Below, one piece after another: positions 8,040 through 17,023 of a DNA stretch of 64,000 nt. This DNA comes from Flavobacterium nitrogenifigens (GTDB taxonomy: Bacteria > Bacteroidota > Bacteroidia > Flavobacteriales > Flavobacteriaceae): assembly GCF_003254565.1 (NCBI RefSeq), contig NZ_QJRI01000177.1, positions 216,864-280,863 of the forward strand. Reading direction: 5' to 3'. The position numbers and the translations under genes were made by a program. Position 1 is the first letter of the stretch, and each line of letters begins with the position of its first letter. The notes beneath the pieces are model-generated. The model did not search any database. It was given only the letters and a program-made list of their open reading frames with translations, and was not told where the DNA came from.

Positions 8040-9422
8040 TTATTCTGTGTCTGAATTCTTAACTAATCTCTTTGTTAAGTAATGAAAACGAATGTATAAA
8101 CAAATTGCCGCTGCGGTTAAACCTGCCAAAAGTCCGATCCAAACTCCTTGTGCTTTCAATTCGGTGTGTTCTCCTAAATAATACGAAATCGGAAAACCAA
8201 TAACCCAATAGGCCACAAAAGTAATGTACATAGGAATTTTAACATCTTGCAATCCACGCAATGCACCTAAAACCACAACTTGGATTCCGTCAGAAATCTG
8301 GAAAATTGCTGCAATTAAAAGCAGTTTTGAAGCAATTCCTATCACTTCTTCATTATCTAAAATTTGTCCTGTATTTTCCATATTCAAGAAAATATATGGC
8401 AGATAGTCGTGGAAAACGATAAAGAAAATCGCAAAAATGGTTTCTAAAATTATGGCAAGCAAAAAGATAGAACGCGCCACAACAATTAGCTTTTTATAAT
8501 CCATTAAACCTCTTTGATTGCTGACACGAACCATCGAAGTTACGCTTAATCCCATGGCAAACATAAAAGTCATCGACGCTAAACTCAAAGCAATCTGATT
8601 TGCCGCCTGACTTGTTTTCCCGATATTTCCGCAAAGCCAGATTGAAGCCGTAAACAGAACCACTTCAAAAAGCATTTGCATCGCAGAAGGAAATCCGATG
8701 CTGATAATCTTTTCTATTGTTGCCTTTTTTATTTCATTAAAACTAAATCCTTTGAAAAAGCGTTTTAAATCATCTCTTCGCGAAAGCATAATATGCATGA
8801 ACATTACCAAAAATATTCTTGAAATCACCGTTCCTAAAGCTGCTCCGATAATTCCCATTTTTGGAAAAATCCAAATTCCGTAAATTAAAACATAGTTTAT
8901 ACCTACGTGAAGCACATTGGCCATTACCATGGCATACATAGAATATTTGGTCAATGACATTCCGTCTGCAAACTGTTTATAGCCCTGGTACATTACCAAC
9001 GGAATTAGAGAAAAAGCCACCCAGCCTAAATAGGGTTTTGCTAATACAATGACATCTGCTGGCTGTTTCAGCAATTCCATTATTGGTTTGGCAAACATAA
9101 TTACCGTAAAAAGCACCACTCCTAAAATGGTACAAAGAAATAATCCATGATGAAAAGCAGAGCGAATTTTAGTGTCATTTTTCTCAGCATCACCTTCGGC
9201 AACGATTGGCGTAATGGCTGTAGAAAAGCCGATTCCTAAAGACATGGCAATAAAAATCATACTATTTCCAAGCGAAACCGCCGCCAGTTCTGTACTTCCT
9301 ATTTTACCAACCATTATATTATCGACAATACCAATCAAGGTATGTCCGACCATTCCTAAAATAACAGGATATGCCAGTCTTAAATTATACGAAAACTCTT
9401 TAGTGTACTGCTTTAAATTCAC
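8040..9422 (-). CDS. MATE family multidrug efflux transporter (NorM-like)
   Basis: A cation-coupled antiporter of the MATE family with twelve hydrophobic segments in two halves. The first half has the signature YPVILGMVGHTLIGIVDNIMVG; the second repeats it as IGFPSAMQMLFEVVLFTASIW. The frame is open back to an ATG at 9494, but those 24 extra residues are hydrophilic and contain a TATCTTTG promoter motif, so the GTG at 9422 (about 460 residues, VNLKQYTKEF) is preferred. Substrates are not predictable. It is monocistronic by spacing. Confidence 0.9.
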   Translation of the reverse strand: MNLKQYTKEFSYNLRLAYPVILGMVGHTLIGIVDNIMVGKIGSTELAAVSLGNSMIFIAMSLGIGFSTAITPIVAEGDAEKNDTKIRSAFHHGLFLCTILGVVLFTVIMFAKPIMELLKQPADVIVLAKPYLGWVAFSLIPLVMYQGYKQFADGMSLTKYSMYAMVMANVLHVGINYVLIYGIWIFPKMGIIGAALGTVISRIFLVMFMHIMLSRRDDLKRFFKGFSFNEIKKATIEKIISIGFPSAMQMLFEVVLFTASIWLCGNIGKTSQAANQIALSLASMTFMFAMGLSVTSMVRVSNQRGLMDYKKLIVVARSIFLLAIILETIFAIFFIVFHDYLPYIFLNMENTGQILDNEEVIGIASKLLLIAAIFQISDGIQVVVLGALRGLQDVKIPMYITFVAYWVIGFPISYYLGEHTELKAQGVWIGLLAGLTAAAICLYIRFHYLTKRLVKNSDTE

Positions 9423-9441
9423 TTCTATTCTATTTTGTGCG

Positions 9442-9449
9442 CAAAGATA
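9442..9449 (-). promoter_or_regulatory. Putative -7 element TATCTTTG for the MATE gene
   Basis: A full match to TAnnTTTG lying inside the longest possible reading frame, 20 bases before the GTG at 9422. It supports the shorter start. Confidence 0.45.
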
Positions 9450-9611
9450 GTCAGAAGCTTCGAATTCTATCCTATCTATAAAAATATATCCCAATTTTAA
9501 GACAAAAATAAGACGAACTAAATATTATGTAACGATTTTTAAAAATTGTATAACAAACTCCAAATGGCTTGCATATAATTTTACATCATAGAAATTTCAA
9601 AAATATAAGCC

Positions 9612-10130
9612 ATGAAAAAATTACAGATGTTATGCCTAGCTGCTTTCACATTTTTATTCGCCAACACCACATTTGCTCAAGAGACAGAAGCAACAAATTA
9701 CGATCAAGGTTTTAGATTAGGTTTTGGCTTAAATGGGGGATTGCCAACCGACAATGATTACGACTGGTCTCTTGGGGGAGATGTTCGTTTACAGTATGAT
9801 CTTTCCAAAAAAACATCTTTGACCTTAACTACAGGATTTACAAATTTATTTATGGGAAAAGACGATCTTGGAAATGACATAAAAGATCTTGGATTTATTC
9901 CGGCCAAAGCAGGTTTTAAAGCTTTTGTCTTAAAAGATCAATTTTATGTTTTAGGAGAACTAGGTGCTGGTTTTGCGGTAACAAATGGTTACGATAAAAC
10001 TACCTTTTTATGGGCGCCAGGAATTGGTTATGCCAACAAGTACATCGATTTAAGTGTTCGTTACGAAGATTATCATGATTTCAGAACCAATCAGGTAGCA
10101 TTGCGTGTTGCTTATGGTTTTCAACTCTAA
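9612..10130 (+). CDS. Outer-membrane beta-barrel protein, secreted
   Basis: A 172-residue protein with a clear signal peptide (MKKLQMLCLAAFTFLFANTTFA, then QETEA). The mature part shows alternating amphipathic strands (RLGFGLNGGLP, DVRLQYDLS, SLTLTTGFTN, FYVLGELGAGFAV, YIDLSVRYEDYHDF) and ends in VALRVAYGFQL, with the aromatic-rich C-terminal strand usual for small outer-membrane barrels. This resembles the OmpA-like/outer-membrane beta-barrel class but has no peptidoglycan-binding domain. The function is unknown; porin-like or structural roles are both possible. A hairpin terminator follows at 10164. Confidence 0.8.
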   Translation: MKKLQMLCLAAFTFLFANTTFAQETEATNYDQGFRLGFGLNGGLPTDNDYDWSLGGDVRLQYDLSKKTSLTLTTGFTNLFMGKDDLGNDIKDLGFIPAKAGFKAFVLKDQFYVLGELGAGFAVTNGYDKTTFLWAPGIGYANKYIDLSVRYEDYHDFRTNQVALRVAYGFQL

Positions 10131-10163
10131 AAAATAGGTTTAATTTATTATTTTGTTTTTGGT

Positions 10164-10201
10164 AAAAACCCGATAGTCTGAGGAGTCTGTCGGGTTTTTT
10201 A
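10164..10201 (+). terminator. Rho-independent terminator
   Basis: AAAAACCCGA pairs with TCGGGTTTTT across a 16-base loop, followed by a T run, 34 bases after the beta-barrel gene stop. Confidence 0.85.
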
Positions 10202-10293
10202 TTTACCATTGGTCAAAAGAAGAGTGCCGGTAGTCAAATGATTTTTTGGGATTGATTTAGAACGCGGTAATTCGCAGAAAAATTAATCAAATC

Positions 10294-11229
10294 ATGAACA
10301 AAACAATTTTTTATCTCTCGCAACTTTTTCTTTTTTTATTGGCTACTCTTGCTGCGCGCTCACAATCGGGAATTTCAGGTGAATTCAAGGTCGATTATGT
10401 CCCTTTTTCTAAATATGTACGACCAATGGACAGCACAAAAACAAATGCCGAAAGCAATTTTAAAAGAGCCCAGATTGCTTTTGAAGTGCCGTTATCTTTA
10501 AAAATGGATAAATATGATCATCCAAAACTCTGGTCTGTATTTTTTAGTGGCAGTTATGCCAAAATGGAAAACAGGAATTACAATATTCAAGATCTTCCAA
10601 TAGCATTTCAAGGCGGATTTCCAGATGAATTGCTCAATACGCAAGTTGGAGTCAAACATTTGCGTTCCATTTCTTCTTCGTGGTCGTTGTTAATAATGGC
10701 TTCTGTAGGCGTTTATACCGATATGGTCGAAATTAATAAAGACGATGTCCTGCTTCAAGGTGGGATTCTTTTTATCAAACAATTTAATCCTAAACTGGCT
10801 TTGGGTGCAGGTCCAGTTCTGACTAATAGCTTTGGTGTGCCGATGGTTCTTCCTGGAATTTATTTTAACTGGGAATCTACTGGAGCTTTACATTTTAAAG
10901 TAGCTTTTCCGGAAGGTGTAGAAATTGGCTATCGAATGTCTGACACTTTTGACTTAAAAGCAGTAGCCGAATTAAGCGGAATGACAGCTGAAACCAAAAT
11001 TGGAAATAAATCTACATTACTAGGATATCAGCAGATAATTGCAGGCTTAAGACCTCAGGTGAAATTTGGAAAACATTGGATTTTAGAACCAACTGGCGGA
11101 ACTACTCTCGTGCGAAGTTTTTCGACAACTAACCGAAAAATTAAAGAAATTTTCAAGGAAAAAGATATTGCCGATCCAAGATTCACCACTACGTTTTATG
11201 GAGCAATAGCGCTGAAATGGAAATTCTAG
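10294..11229 (+). CDS. Secreted outer-membrane-type protein (DUF6268-like)
   Basis: A 311-residue protein with a signal peptide (MNKTIFYLSQLFLFLLATLAARS, cut near QSG). The rest is beta-rich, with repeated strands such as GEFKVDYVPFSKY, WSVFFSGSYAKM, WSLLIMASVGVYTDM and a terminal FYGAIALKWKF, consistent with an outer-membrane barrel. I recall similar proteins annotated DUF6268, with no established function. The gene ends two bases before the convergent LytTR regulator stop, so the two transcripts must overlap. Confidence 0.7.
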   Translation: MNKTIFYLSQLFLFLLATLAARSQSGISGEFKVDYVPFSKYVRPMDSTKTNAESNFKRAQIAFEVPLSLKMDKYDHPKLWSVFFSGSYAKMENRNYNIQDLPIAFQGGFPDELLNTQVGVKHLRSISSSWSLLIMASVGVYTDMVEINKDDVLLQGGILFIKQFNPKLALGAGPVLTNSFGVPMVLPGIYFNWESTGALHFKVAFPEGVEIGYRMSDTFDLKAVAELSGMTAETKIGNKSTLLGYQQIIAGLRPQVKFGKHWILEPTGGTTLVRSFSTTNRKIKEIFKEKDIADPRFTTTFYGAIALKWKF

Positions 11230-11231
11230 AA

Positions 11232-11945
11232 CTATCTGCTTAATAAGTTTTTATAGACTACCCCTTTCAATAATTCCTCACGGCGTGTTCTTGAAATAGG
11301 TAGTTCTTGTCCTTTTATAAATAAACGTCCGCCAGAAATAGAATCTATATGCGTAACATTTACGAGAAATGATTTATGGATTCGAAAGAAAATTTCTTTG
11401 GGAAGTGTTTCTTCTAATGAAATCATCGTCTGATGAATAATCAGTACTTTATCTTTAAAATGAAGTTTAGCATAATTTTGCATTCCTTCGATATATAAAA
11501 TATCTATCCAAGAAATTTTCTGAAATCCTTCTTCCTGACGCACATATAAAAAAGGATCCAATTGATTTTGTTTTGGCGAACTCAGCATTTGATGCCATTG
11601 CTTTGCCTTTAACGAAGCCTGATAAAATCGCTGAAAAGTAATCGGCTTTAACAAATAATCTACAACTTGAAGACGGTATCCGTCTAAAGCATGTTCTGAA
11701 TAAGCGGTTGTAAAAATCACCAATGGCGGATTTTCTAATGATTCCAGAAACTCCAATCCCGTAAGATAAGGCATATTGATATCCAGAAACATCAAATCAA
11801 TTTGCTTTTCCTGAAGAAACGAAGTCGCTTCTAGAGCAGAAGCACAAGTACCAATAGTTTCAAGGAAATCAATTTTAGAAACAAAATCTGCTATTCCGTT
11901 TCTTGCTATAGGTTCATCGTCGATAATGAGACATTTCATTTTCAT
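11232..11945 (-). CDS. LytTR-type response regulator (AlgR/LytR family)
   Basis: A 237-residue two-component regulator. The receiver domain (residues 1-120) has acidic residues at DDEP and the phospho-acceptor D55 in MFLDINMP. A LytTR DNA-binding domain fills residues about 135-235 (FLYVRQEEGFQKISWIDILYIEGMQNYAKLH, FFRIHKSFLVNVTHI, LPISRTRR). The cognate histidine kinase lies upstream on the same strand, separated by a 450-bp repeat-filled gap that is unusual inside such a pair. Targets are unknown; envelope or polysaccharide genes are typical for the family. Confidence 0.93.
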   Translation of the reverse strand: MKMKCLIIDDEPIARNGIADFVSKIDFLETIGTCASALEATSFLQEKQIDLMFLDINMPYLTGLEFLESLENPPLVIFTTAYSEHALDGYRLQVVDYLLKPITFQRFYQASLKAKQWHQMLSSPKQNQLDPFLYVRQEEGFQKISWIDILYIEGMQNYAKLHFKDKVLIIHQTMISLEETLPKEIFFRIHKSFLVNVTHIDSISGGRLFIKGQELPISRTRREELLKGVVYKNLLSR

Positions 11946-12015
11946 AGTTTTTTTCTCTGGTTTGTGTGTGTTTTTGTTTCTCGCAGATTTGGCAGATTTA
12001 GCAGATTTTTTTCTT

Positions 12016-12397
12016 TAACCGCAAAGAACGCAATCCCGATAGCTATCGGGATACGCAAAGTTCGCAAAGTTTTAATTTTATAAAAGGATGCTAAGAGAAC
12101 AAAGCAATATGTTAAGATTTTGAAATTTAAAAATTCGTGCTAATTCGTGTAATTCGTGGCTAAAATAAAATCATTTTTAATCTTTATATCCCGATAGCTA
12201 TCGGGAGTGGCTACAAAATTTAACCGCAAAGTGCGCGAAGGTTTACGCAAAGTTCACAAAGTCTTAATTTTTAAAAGGATGCAAAGATCACTAAGCGTTG
12301 CGGATTAAAAAATTCGTGATAATTCGTGTAATTCGTGGCTAAAATAAAATCATTTTTAATCTTTATATCCCGATAGCTATCGGGAGTGGCTAAAAAA
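12016..12397. repeat. Tandem duplicated repeat block between LytTR regulator and kinase
   Basis: This 450-bp gap (11946-12397) holds no gene. Two successive units start with TAACCGCAAAG (12016 and 12221), continue with CGCAAAG words, then ATTCGTG words, and each ends in a CCCGATAGCTATCGGG palindrome (12190-12205 and 12369-12384). The second halves (12129-12215 and 12308-12394) are nearly identical over about 87 bases with an offset of 179. An extra palindrome copy sits in the first unit at 12035-12050. Confidence 0.85.
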
Positions 12398-13447
12398 TTA
12401 TTTTAAATCTAAAACCACTTCAACAGCAAAATCAGAATCGGTTTTATGGATGTCTAATTTGTACTTTTCAGGATATTGTATTTCCAGTCTTTTCTTCACA
12501 TTCTCTAAACCTAATCCTTGATTTTTTGAAGGTATTTTATATTGCTCAGTATATGAATTTTCTATTCTAAAATTCAGCTGATGATTTATTTGCTCGCAAG
12601 ATAAATGCACAAATCCTTTTTGATTTGGAAGTCGAGAAACATGTTTAAAAGCATTTTCGATCAAAGGAACCAAAAGTAATGGTACAATTTGAAGCTGTCC
12701 GTCTTCTATATTCCATTTGCTTTTTACTTCCAATTCATTTCCCCAGCGCGTTTCTTCAACAGCAATTAAATCTTTTAAGTATTTAATTTCAAGATGCAAA
12801 GGCACATATTCTTTGTTGCATTCATACAATTGATAACGCAAAATATCCGAAAACTGAACCAATAAATCTGAAGCTAACTTTACATTGCTCTGCATCAGAA
12901 TATGAATATGGTTCAGAACATTAAACATTAAATGCGGATTAATCTGATCTTGCAAAATCTTGATTTGAGCTTCAAGATGAACCTGCTGCAATTGTGCGTG
13001 ATTTCTTTCTATAACATTATGTTCCTGATAAAATCGGAGCCCGCAAGCAGTGCCACAAATTAAAATCGCAGACGGAATGTTGCCATAAAATCGCGACCAT
13101 AAAAAATGAAGAGAATCTACATCTGCTTCTTCAGGATATGCCTTCCTTCTTATAACCGAATCAGAAAAAACAATATAAATCAGTGACAGACAAAATGCCA
13201 AAAGCAACACAACAACAACGCTTTGTACGGCAAACGAGCTCATTTTATTTTGTTTTAGCGCTTTGGGCAGTATAACATCACTTAAAATATGAGCTAAAAC
13301 AGCAGAACAAAACAAAACCAAAATAGCCTGAATCGTAGCCGTCAAAAAATCGTAATCTTCGATCATCTGCGCCCAAATCGTGATGCCTAATAAGCTCCAA
13401 AAAAAGACTAAAAATATCCAATGCCTATTCTTATTGATTGCGATCAT
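12398..13447 (-). CDS. LytS-type sensor histidine kinase (His_kinase/HATPase_c)
   Basis: A 349-residue membrane kinase. Four hydrophobic segments occupy about residues 10-150, followed by a coiled linker (VIERNHAQLQQVHLEAQIKIL), the phospho-acceptor motif INPHLMFNVLNHIH (His near residue 172; L-M replaces the common F-L) and an ATP-binding domain with PLIENAFKH (N box) and GLGLENVKKRLE (G box). The family pairs with LytTR regulators, here the next gene at 11232. It has no periplasmic sensor domain, so the signal is probably sensed in or near the membrane. A consensus promoter lies at 13479. Confidence 0.93.
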   Translation of the reverse strand: MIAINKNRHWIFLVFFWSLLGITIWAQMIEDYDFLTATIQAILVLFCSAVLAHILSDVILPKALKQNKMSSFAVQSVVVVLLLAFCLSLIYIVFSDSVIRRKAYPEEADVDSLHFLWSRFYGNIPSAILICGTACGLRFYQEHNVIERNHAQLQQVHLEAQIKILQDQINPHLMFNVLNHIHILMQSNVKLASDLLVQFSDILRYQLYECNKEYVPLHLEIKYLKDLIAVEETRWGNELEVKSKWNIEDGQLQIVPLLLVPLIENAFKHVSRLPNQKGFVHLSCEQINHQLNFRIENSYTEQYKIPSKNQGLGLENVKKRLEIQYPEKYKLDIHKTDSDFAVEVVLDLK

Positions 13448-13478
13448 TTATAAATAATTTACTGAGAAAATTTAACTC

Positions 13479-13486
13479 CAAAAGTA
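13479..13486 (-). promoter_or_regulatory. Putative -7 element TACTTTTG for the kinase gene
   Basis: A full TAnnTTTG match, 32 bases before the ATG at 13447, on the minus strand. No TTG at a suitable distance was seen. Confidence 0.5.
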
Positions 13487-13617
13487 GTTCTATATTTTTT
13501 AAACAAACAGCAAAGAAGCACAAACCATAAGCAATATTGAAATTAATTTGACGAACTGCGTTTTTGTTTTGACCAATGGAATCTACAAAAACAGTTTAAA
13601 AATTTTCGGATATAAAA

Positions 13618-13652
13618 TAAACCCGACAGCTTTTAAAAACCTGTCGGGTTTA
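13618..13652 (-). terminator. Terminator downstream of the PPK2 gene
   Basis: CCCGACAG and CTGTCGGG (13622-13629 and 13641-13648), flanked by A and T tracts, form a stem 41 bases past the PPK2 stop. Confidence 0.75.
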
Positions 13653-13692
13653 CAAAAAAATATCTCATTGACTAATTATCTCAATTACCCAA

Positions 13693-14571
13693 TTACTTCT
13701 CTCCTAATTCTTTCTTATATAGCTCGATATTTATAGCCGTTTTCTCGTCCAATTCAGGTTCTTTAATATCGGTGTGTTTTTTCATTTCTTCCCAGATAAT
13801 TTTCGCTACAATATAGCGTGACATTTCTTTATCATCTGCAGGTACAATATACCATGGCGCATGAGGCGTTGATGTTTTATTGATGGCTTCTTCATAATAC
13901 TTCATGTATTCATCCCAATAACCACGTTCTTTCAAATCGCCTGGAGAAAATTTCCAATTGTGTTTTTCTTCTTCCAAACGACGCAATAAACGCTGGCGCT
14001 GTTCTTCTTTGCTCAAATGCAGATAAAACTTCATAACGATTGTCCCGTTTTGAGCAATATGCTTTTCAAAATTATTAATCTGTTCAATCCTGTTTTCCCA
14101 AAACTCAGGCGTAATATCATCAACAGAATTAATATCCGGAAGGTTTTCAGCCAAAAGATATTCAGGATGCACGCGTGTGACCAAAACATTTTCGTAATGT
14201 GTCCTATTAAAAATAGCAAACTTTCCTTTTTCCGGCAGAGCGATATAATGACGCCACAAATAGTCATGTTCCAGTTCTGCCGAAGTTGGAGTTTTAAAAC
14301 TATGTACCACTACTCCACGCGGATTAAATTCCTTAAAAACTTCCCGAATCAAACTATCTTTTCCCGAAGTATCCATTCCCTGAAGACAAATCAAAACACT
14401 GTATTTGTTGTGCGCATACATTACGTCTTGCAAATCGCTCAATTTGGCTTGAACTTTATCTAGTTTCTCTTCTTTTTCATCGTCATCGGCTTTGACATTC
14501 AAAACAGTCGGAATTTCTTTGAGCTTTATTTTATCTACAACTTTAAAATCTTTCGGGTCTATTGATTTCAT
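13693..14571 (-). CDS. ppk2: Polyphosphate kinase 2 family protein
   Basis: A 292-residue cytoplasmic enzyme that moves phosphate between polyphosphate and nucleotides. It has Walker A GMDTSGKD at residues 65-72, the lid/basic region after VVHSFKTPT, the Walker B-like FNRTHYENVLVTRV near residues 121-134 and a conserved RLEEEKHNWKFSPGDLKERGYWDEYM segment. Length and a single PPK2 domain fit class I or III enzymes; which nucleotide (ADP, AMP or both) it uses cannot be decided by eye. It is transcribed alone, ending in the hairpin at 13618. A repeat element (14617) lies just upstream of its start. Confidence 0.93.
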   Translation of the reverse strand: MKSIDPKDFKVVDKIKLKEIPTVLNVKADDDEKEEKLDKVQAKLSDLQDVMYAHNKYSVLICLQGMDTSGKDSLIREVFKEFNPRGVVVHSFKTPTSAELEHDYLWRHYIALPEKGKFAIFNRTHYENVLVTRVHPEYLLAENLPDINSVDDITPEFWENRIEQINNFEKHIAQNGTIVMKFYLHLSKEEQRQRLLRRLEEEKHNWKFSPGDLKERGYWDEYMKYYEEAINKTSTPHAPWYIVPADDKEMSRYIVAKIIWEEMKKHTDIKEPELDEKTAINIELYKKELGEK

Positions 14572-14616
14572 ATTTTCAAATTTTATATCATAAATATACT
14601 ACTTTTACGAAGCATA

Positions 14617-14754
14617 TTCCTGCTATCCATTGCAATACTTTTCAATAAACTGCTTTTTTCCAAAGCCATAACAAGAGCTTCCGTTGGTCGCTTTCTTATG
14701 TCAGGAAAAAATGCAATTTCTTTTCAAAGTATTTCCATTACTATCAGGGCTAGG
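14617..14754 (+). repeat. Conserved-end hairpin element, copy A
   Basis: The 5' end CCTGCTATCCATTGCAA and the 3' end CCATTACTATCAGGGCTAGG match copies at 49041 and 63877. The interior (about 80 bases) differs from the others. It lies in the gap between the divergent PPK2 and secreted-protein genes. Confidence 0.75.
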
Positions 14755-14796
14755 CATTTGTTTTCAAAAGAACAATTCAAATATTTCAAATTCATA

Positions 14797-15297
14797 ATGA
14801 AAAAGATATTTCTAATTGTATTTTTACTTTTCTTAAATAAGTCTTATTGTCAAGATGGAAATTACTCAAATCCTGAAAAAGCCCTAATTAAAGTATATGG
14901 GAAATGTTACAAGGATTTAAAGTCAATTGAAGGAACAAGAGATCTTATACCTGAAAAGAAAAATGTAAAATTCTGTTCCCTATACCAATGTGTTTCAAGA
15001 ATTGAATATGCAGAGAAACAAAAAGATATCGAAAAAGCAATTATTAAAAGAGCTATAGAAATAACTGTCAGACTTTATAGTGAAGGAACTCCAGTATCTT
15101 TAATCTATGGAATGAACAGTTCAAGTCAAGCCGATTGGGATAATCAAATTTTGACAGATGACGATAATTTAGTCTATATAAGCGTTGCAGAATGTATTGT
15201 TTCAAACTCTTTAATAAAAATATGTGAAGCAGTAAATAAAACAACAATGGAGTTAATTAACAACTCAAAATCAGTAAAACAAAAAAAAATAGAATAG
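14797..15297 (+). CDS. Secreted protein of unknown function
   Basis: I do not recognise a family. A signal peptide (MKKIFLIVFLLFLNKSYC, mature start near QDGN) precedes about 148 residues with charged, partly helical sequence and three or four cysteines (GKCYKD, KFCSLYQCVSR, ECIVSN, KICEAVN). The frame is open back to 14698, but that part runs through the repeat element, so the ATG at 14797 was chosen. The cysteines may pair outside the cytoplasm. It sits 23 bases before the gene at 15321 and may be co-transcribed. Confidence 0.65.
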   Translation: MKKIFLIVFLLFLNKSYCQDGNYSNPEKALIKVYGKCYKDLKSIEGTRDLIPEKKNVKFCSLYQCVSRIEYAEKQKDIEKAIIKRAIEITVRLYSEGTPVSLIYGMNSSSQADWDNQILTDDDNLVYISVAECIVSNSLIKICEAVNKTTMELINNSKSVKQKKIE

Positions 15298-15320
15298 CAA
15301 AAGCTTTCAAAACAACATTC

Positions 15321-16157
15321 ATGGAAAAATTCACATTAGAAATATTATTTCAAATTATCGGAATCGGTTCGGCATCAGGATTATTTTATAACAACGATGC
15401 ACTTTACGTAATTGGCGACAACAGCGGATTTCTTTACGAATACAATATGCAAAATCAGCAATTGAATCAGCATGCTTTAATCGACAATCCGACACAAAAT
15501 ATTCCGAAAAACTTAAAGCCCGATTTTGAATCTATCACACATCATAATGATACTCTTTATGTTTTTGGCTCTGGTTCTACCGAAAACCGAAACAAAATGA
15601 TTGAATTTGATTTGAAATCGAAAAATGTTTTACAGAAGAATAATTTAGTCGATCTGTATGCAGTTATGCAGAATTTTGGCGAAATAAAACCAGAAGATTT
15701 CAATCTAGAAGGAGCTATTTTCGACGGAGAAAACTGGTATTTATTCAATCGAGGCAATGGCGTTACTAACAAAAACACGATTTTTACGATTCACGCCAAA
15801 AATCTAGGAGAAGAATTTGCCTTAATTTCTGTTAACTACAAACTTCCAAAAATAAAAGGTGTTCGCTCCAGTTTTACCGACGCTATTCTAGTTGATGATA
15901 AAATCTATTTCCTCTCAACTGCTGAAGACACAAAATCGACTTATGATGATGGAGAAATACTAGGAAGTTTCATTGGAAGAATTGACGTAAAAACCATGAA
16001 AATCGATTTTACTCAAAAAATTACGGCAGCCAATAAATTTGAAGGCCTGACTTTTTATAAAAAAGAAAACAATAAAATCGAGTTTTTGCTTTGCGAAGAT
16101 AATGACACAGAAGTTTTAGAAACGAAGATTTATAAATTGACTTTGCCGATTAAATAA
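15321..16157 (+). CDS. Beta-propeller-like protein of unknown function (DUF6929-like)
   Basis: A 278-residue protein made of repeated strand patterns: DALYVIGDNSGFLYEYN, DTLYVFGSGS, NWYLFNRGNG, DKIYFLSTAED, EFLLCEDND. The repeats suggest a propeller fold such as those in phytase-like or esterase-like periplasmic proteins. No signal peptide is obvious at the ATG (MEKFTLEILFQIIGIG is hydrophobic but lacks a cleavage site), so location is uncertain. I recall similar flavobacterial proteins under DUF6929 without a known role. The acidic DN/GDN loops could bind metal; this is speculation from composition. Confidence 0.6.
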   Translation: MEKFTLEILFQIIGIGSASGLFYNNDALYVIGDNSGFLYEYNMQNQQLNQHALIDNPTQNIPKNLKPDFESITHHNDTLYVFGSGSTENRNKMIEFDLKSKNVLQKNNLVDLYAVMQNFGEIKPEDFNLEGAIFDGENWYLFNRGNGVTNKNTIFTIHAKNLGEEFALISVNYKLPKIKGVRSSFTDAILVDDKIYFLSTAEDTKSTYDDGEILGSFIGRIDVKTMKIDFTQKITAANKFEGLTFYKKENNKIEFLLCEDNDTEVLETKIYKLTLPIK

Positions 16158-16484
16158 ATTTTGCGAATCTTCATGCAGCTTGTGAATCTTTGCGAAAAAG
16201 CTATTACACAGAGATTCACAAAGATTTTCGCAGAGAAACACAAAATATTTTGATTACCATATTACCGTAGAGACGCACCGCAGTGCGTCTACGCAAAGAA
16301 TGTAAACAATACAAAAATTATAAATTCACTGACGTTAGACGCACTGCAGTGCGTCTCTACGATAAAAACTATGACCCTTTGTAACTTTGTAACTTTGAAC
16401 CTAAAAAAAATATTTTAATATTTTTTCACCCCCCGTCCCAACCTTTTTATCTTTTTTACTCTCTATACAAGAAAGACAACAATT
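16158..16484. repeat. Repeat-rich gap with two palindromic repeats
   Basis: No gene is seen in this 327-bp gap. The first part (16160-16240) has inverted GCGAATCTT/AAGATTTTCGC words. Two 26-base near-palindromes centred on GACGCAC-GCAGTGCGTC occupy 16266-16291 and 16336-16361 and are inverted copies of one another with one mismatch. Two overlapping TAACTTTG words (16382-16397) resemble promoter elements but belong to a repeated string. Confidence 0.7.
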
Positions 16485-17021
16485 GTGATAAACGAGACTC
16501 AAATAGCAAACTGTAAAAAAATGCACCGCGATGCCCAGCGTCAGGTGTACGAATACATGGCGCCAAAGTTGTACCGCCTTTGCAAAAGATATTTAAAAAA
16601 GGAAGAGGAAATCGAAGAAGCTTTAGCCGATTCTTTCTTTACAATTTTCACCAAACTAGAACAGTTAAAAGAAGCTTATGCTTTTGAAGCTTGGGCAAGA
16701 CGCATAACTGTAAATCATTGTTTGGCGACGATTAGAAAAGAAACCAACTTTAATATGTATTTAGATGATGTGAAATTGCTTTCGCAACCTTCTGTTGACG
16801 AACTAAATACGTTGGAAGAAGAAGATTTACTTAATTTATTAAACCACATTCCTGACGGCTGTAAAACTGTGTTTAACCTTTTTGTCATTGAAGGTTTCTC
16901 GCATAAAGAAATAGCCGAAATGCTGAAGATCTCTGAGGGCACCTCAAAATCACAATTGAATGCCGCTAAGACCAAACTGAAAGAACTGGTTAATAAACTG
17001 TATTATCAAAAAGCAAAATAG
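16485..17021 (+). CDS. ECF sigma factor (sigma-70 family)
   Basis: A 178-residue extracytoplasmic-function sigma factor. The region 2 signature runs from AQRQVYEYMAPKLYRLCKRYL through EEIEEALADSFFTIFTKLEQL to FEAWARRITVNHCL; region 4 contains LLNHIPDGCKTVFNLFVIEGFSHKEIAEMLKISEGTSKSQLNAAK, the helix-turn-helix for the -35. The GTG at 16485 is preferred, as it retains the N-terminal helix; an ATG at 16521 would cut into region 2. It is followed by two bases and then the putative anti-sigma gene, so the pair is translationally linked. Confidence 0.93.
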   Translation: MINETQIANCKKMHRDAQRQVYEYMAPKLYRLCKRYLKKEEEIEEALADSFFTIFTKLEQLKEAYAFEAWARRITVNHCLATIRKETNFNMYLDDVKLLSQPSVDELNTLEEEDLLNLLNHIPDGCKTVFNLFVIEGFSHKEIAEMLKISEGTSKSQLNAAKTKLKELVNKLYYQKAK

Positions 17022-17023
17022 TC

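Noticed and set aside
14017..14463. Long open frame on the strand opposite ppk2
   Set aside because: It lies entirely antisense to a clear PPK2 gene and its translation has no recognisable domain; a shadow of codon use.
16382..16397. Two TAACTTTG words as sigma-factor promoters
   Set aside because: They belong to a repeated CTTTGTAACTTTG string common in such gaps and lie 88 bases or more from the start.
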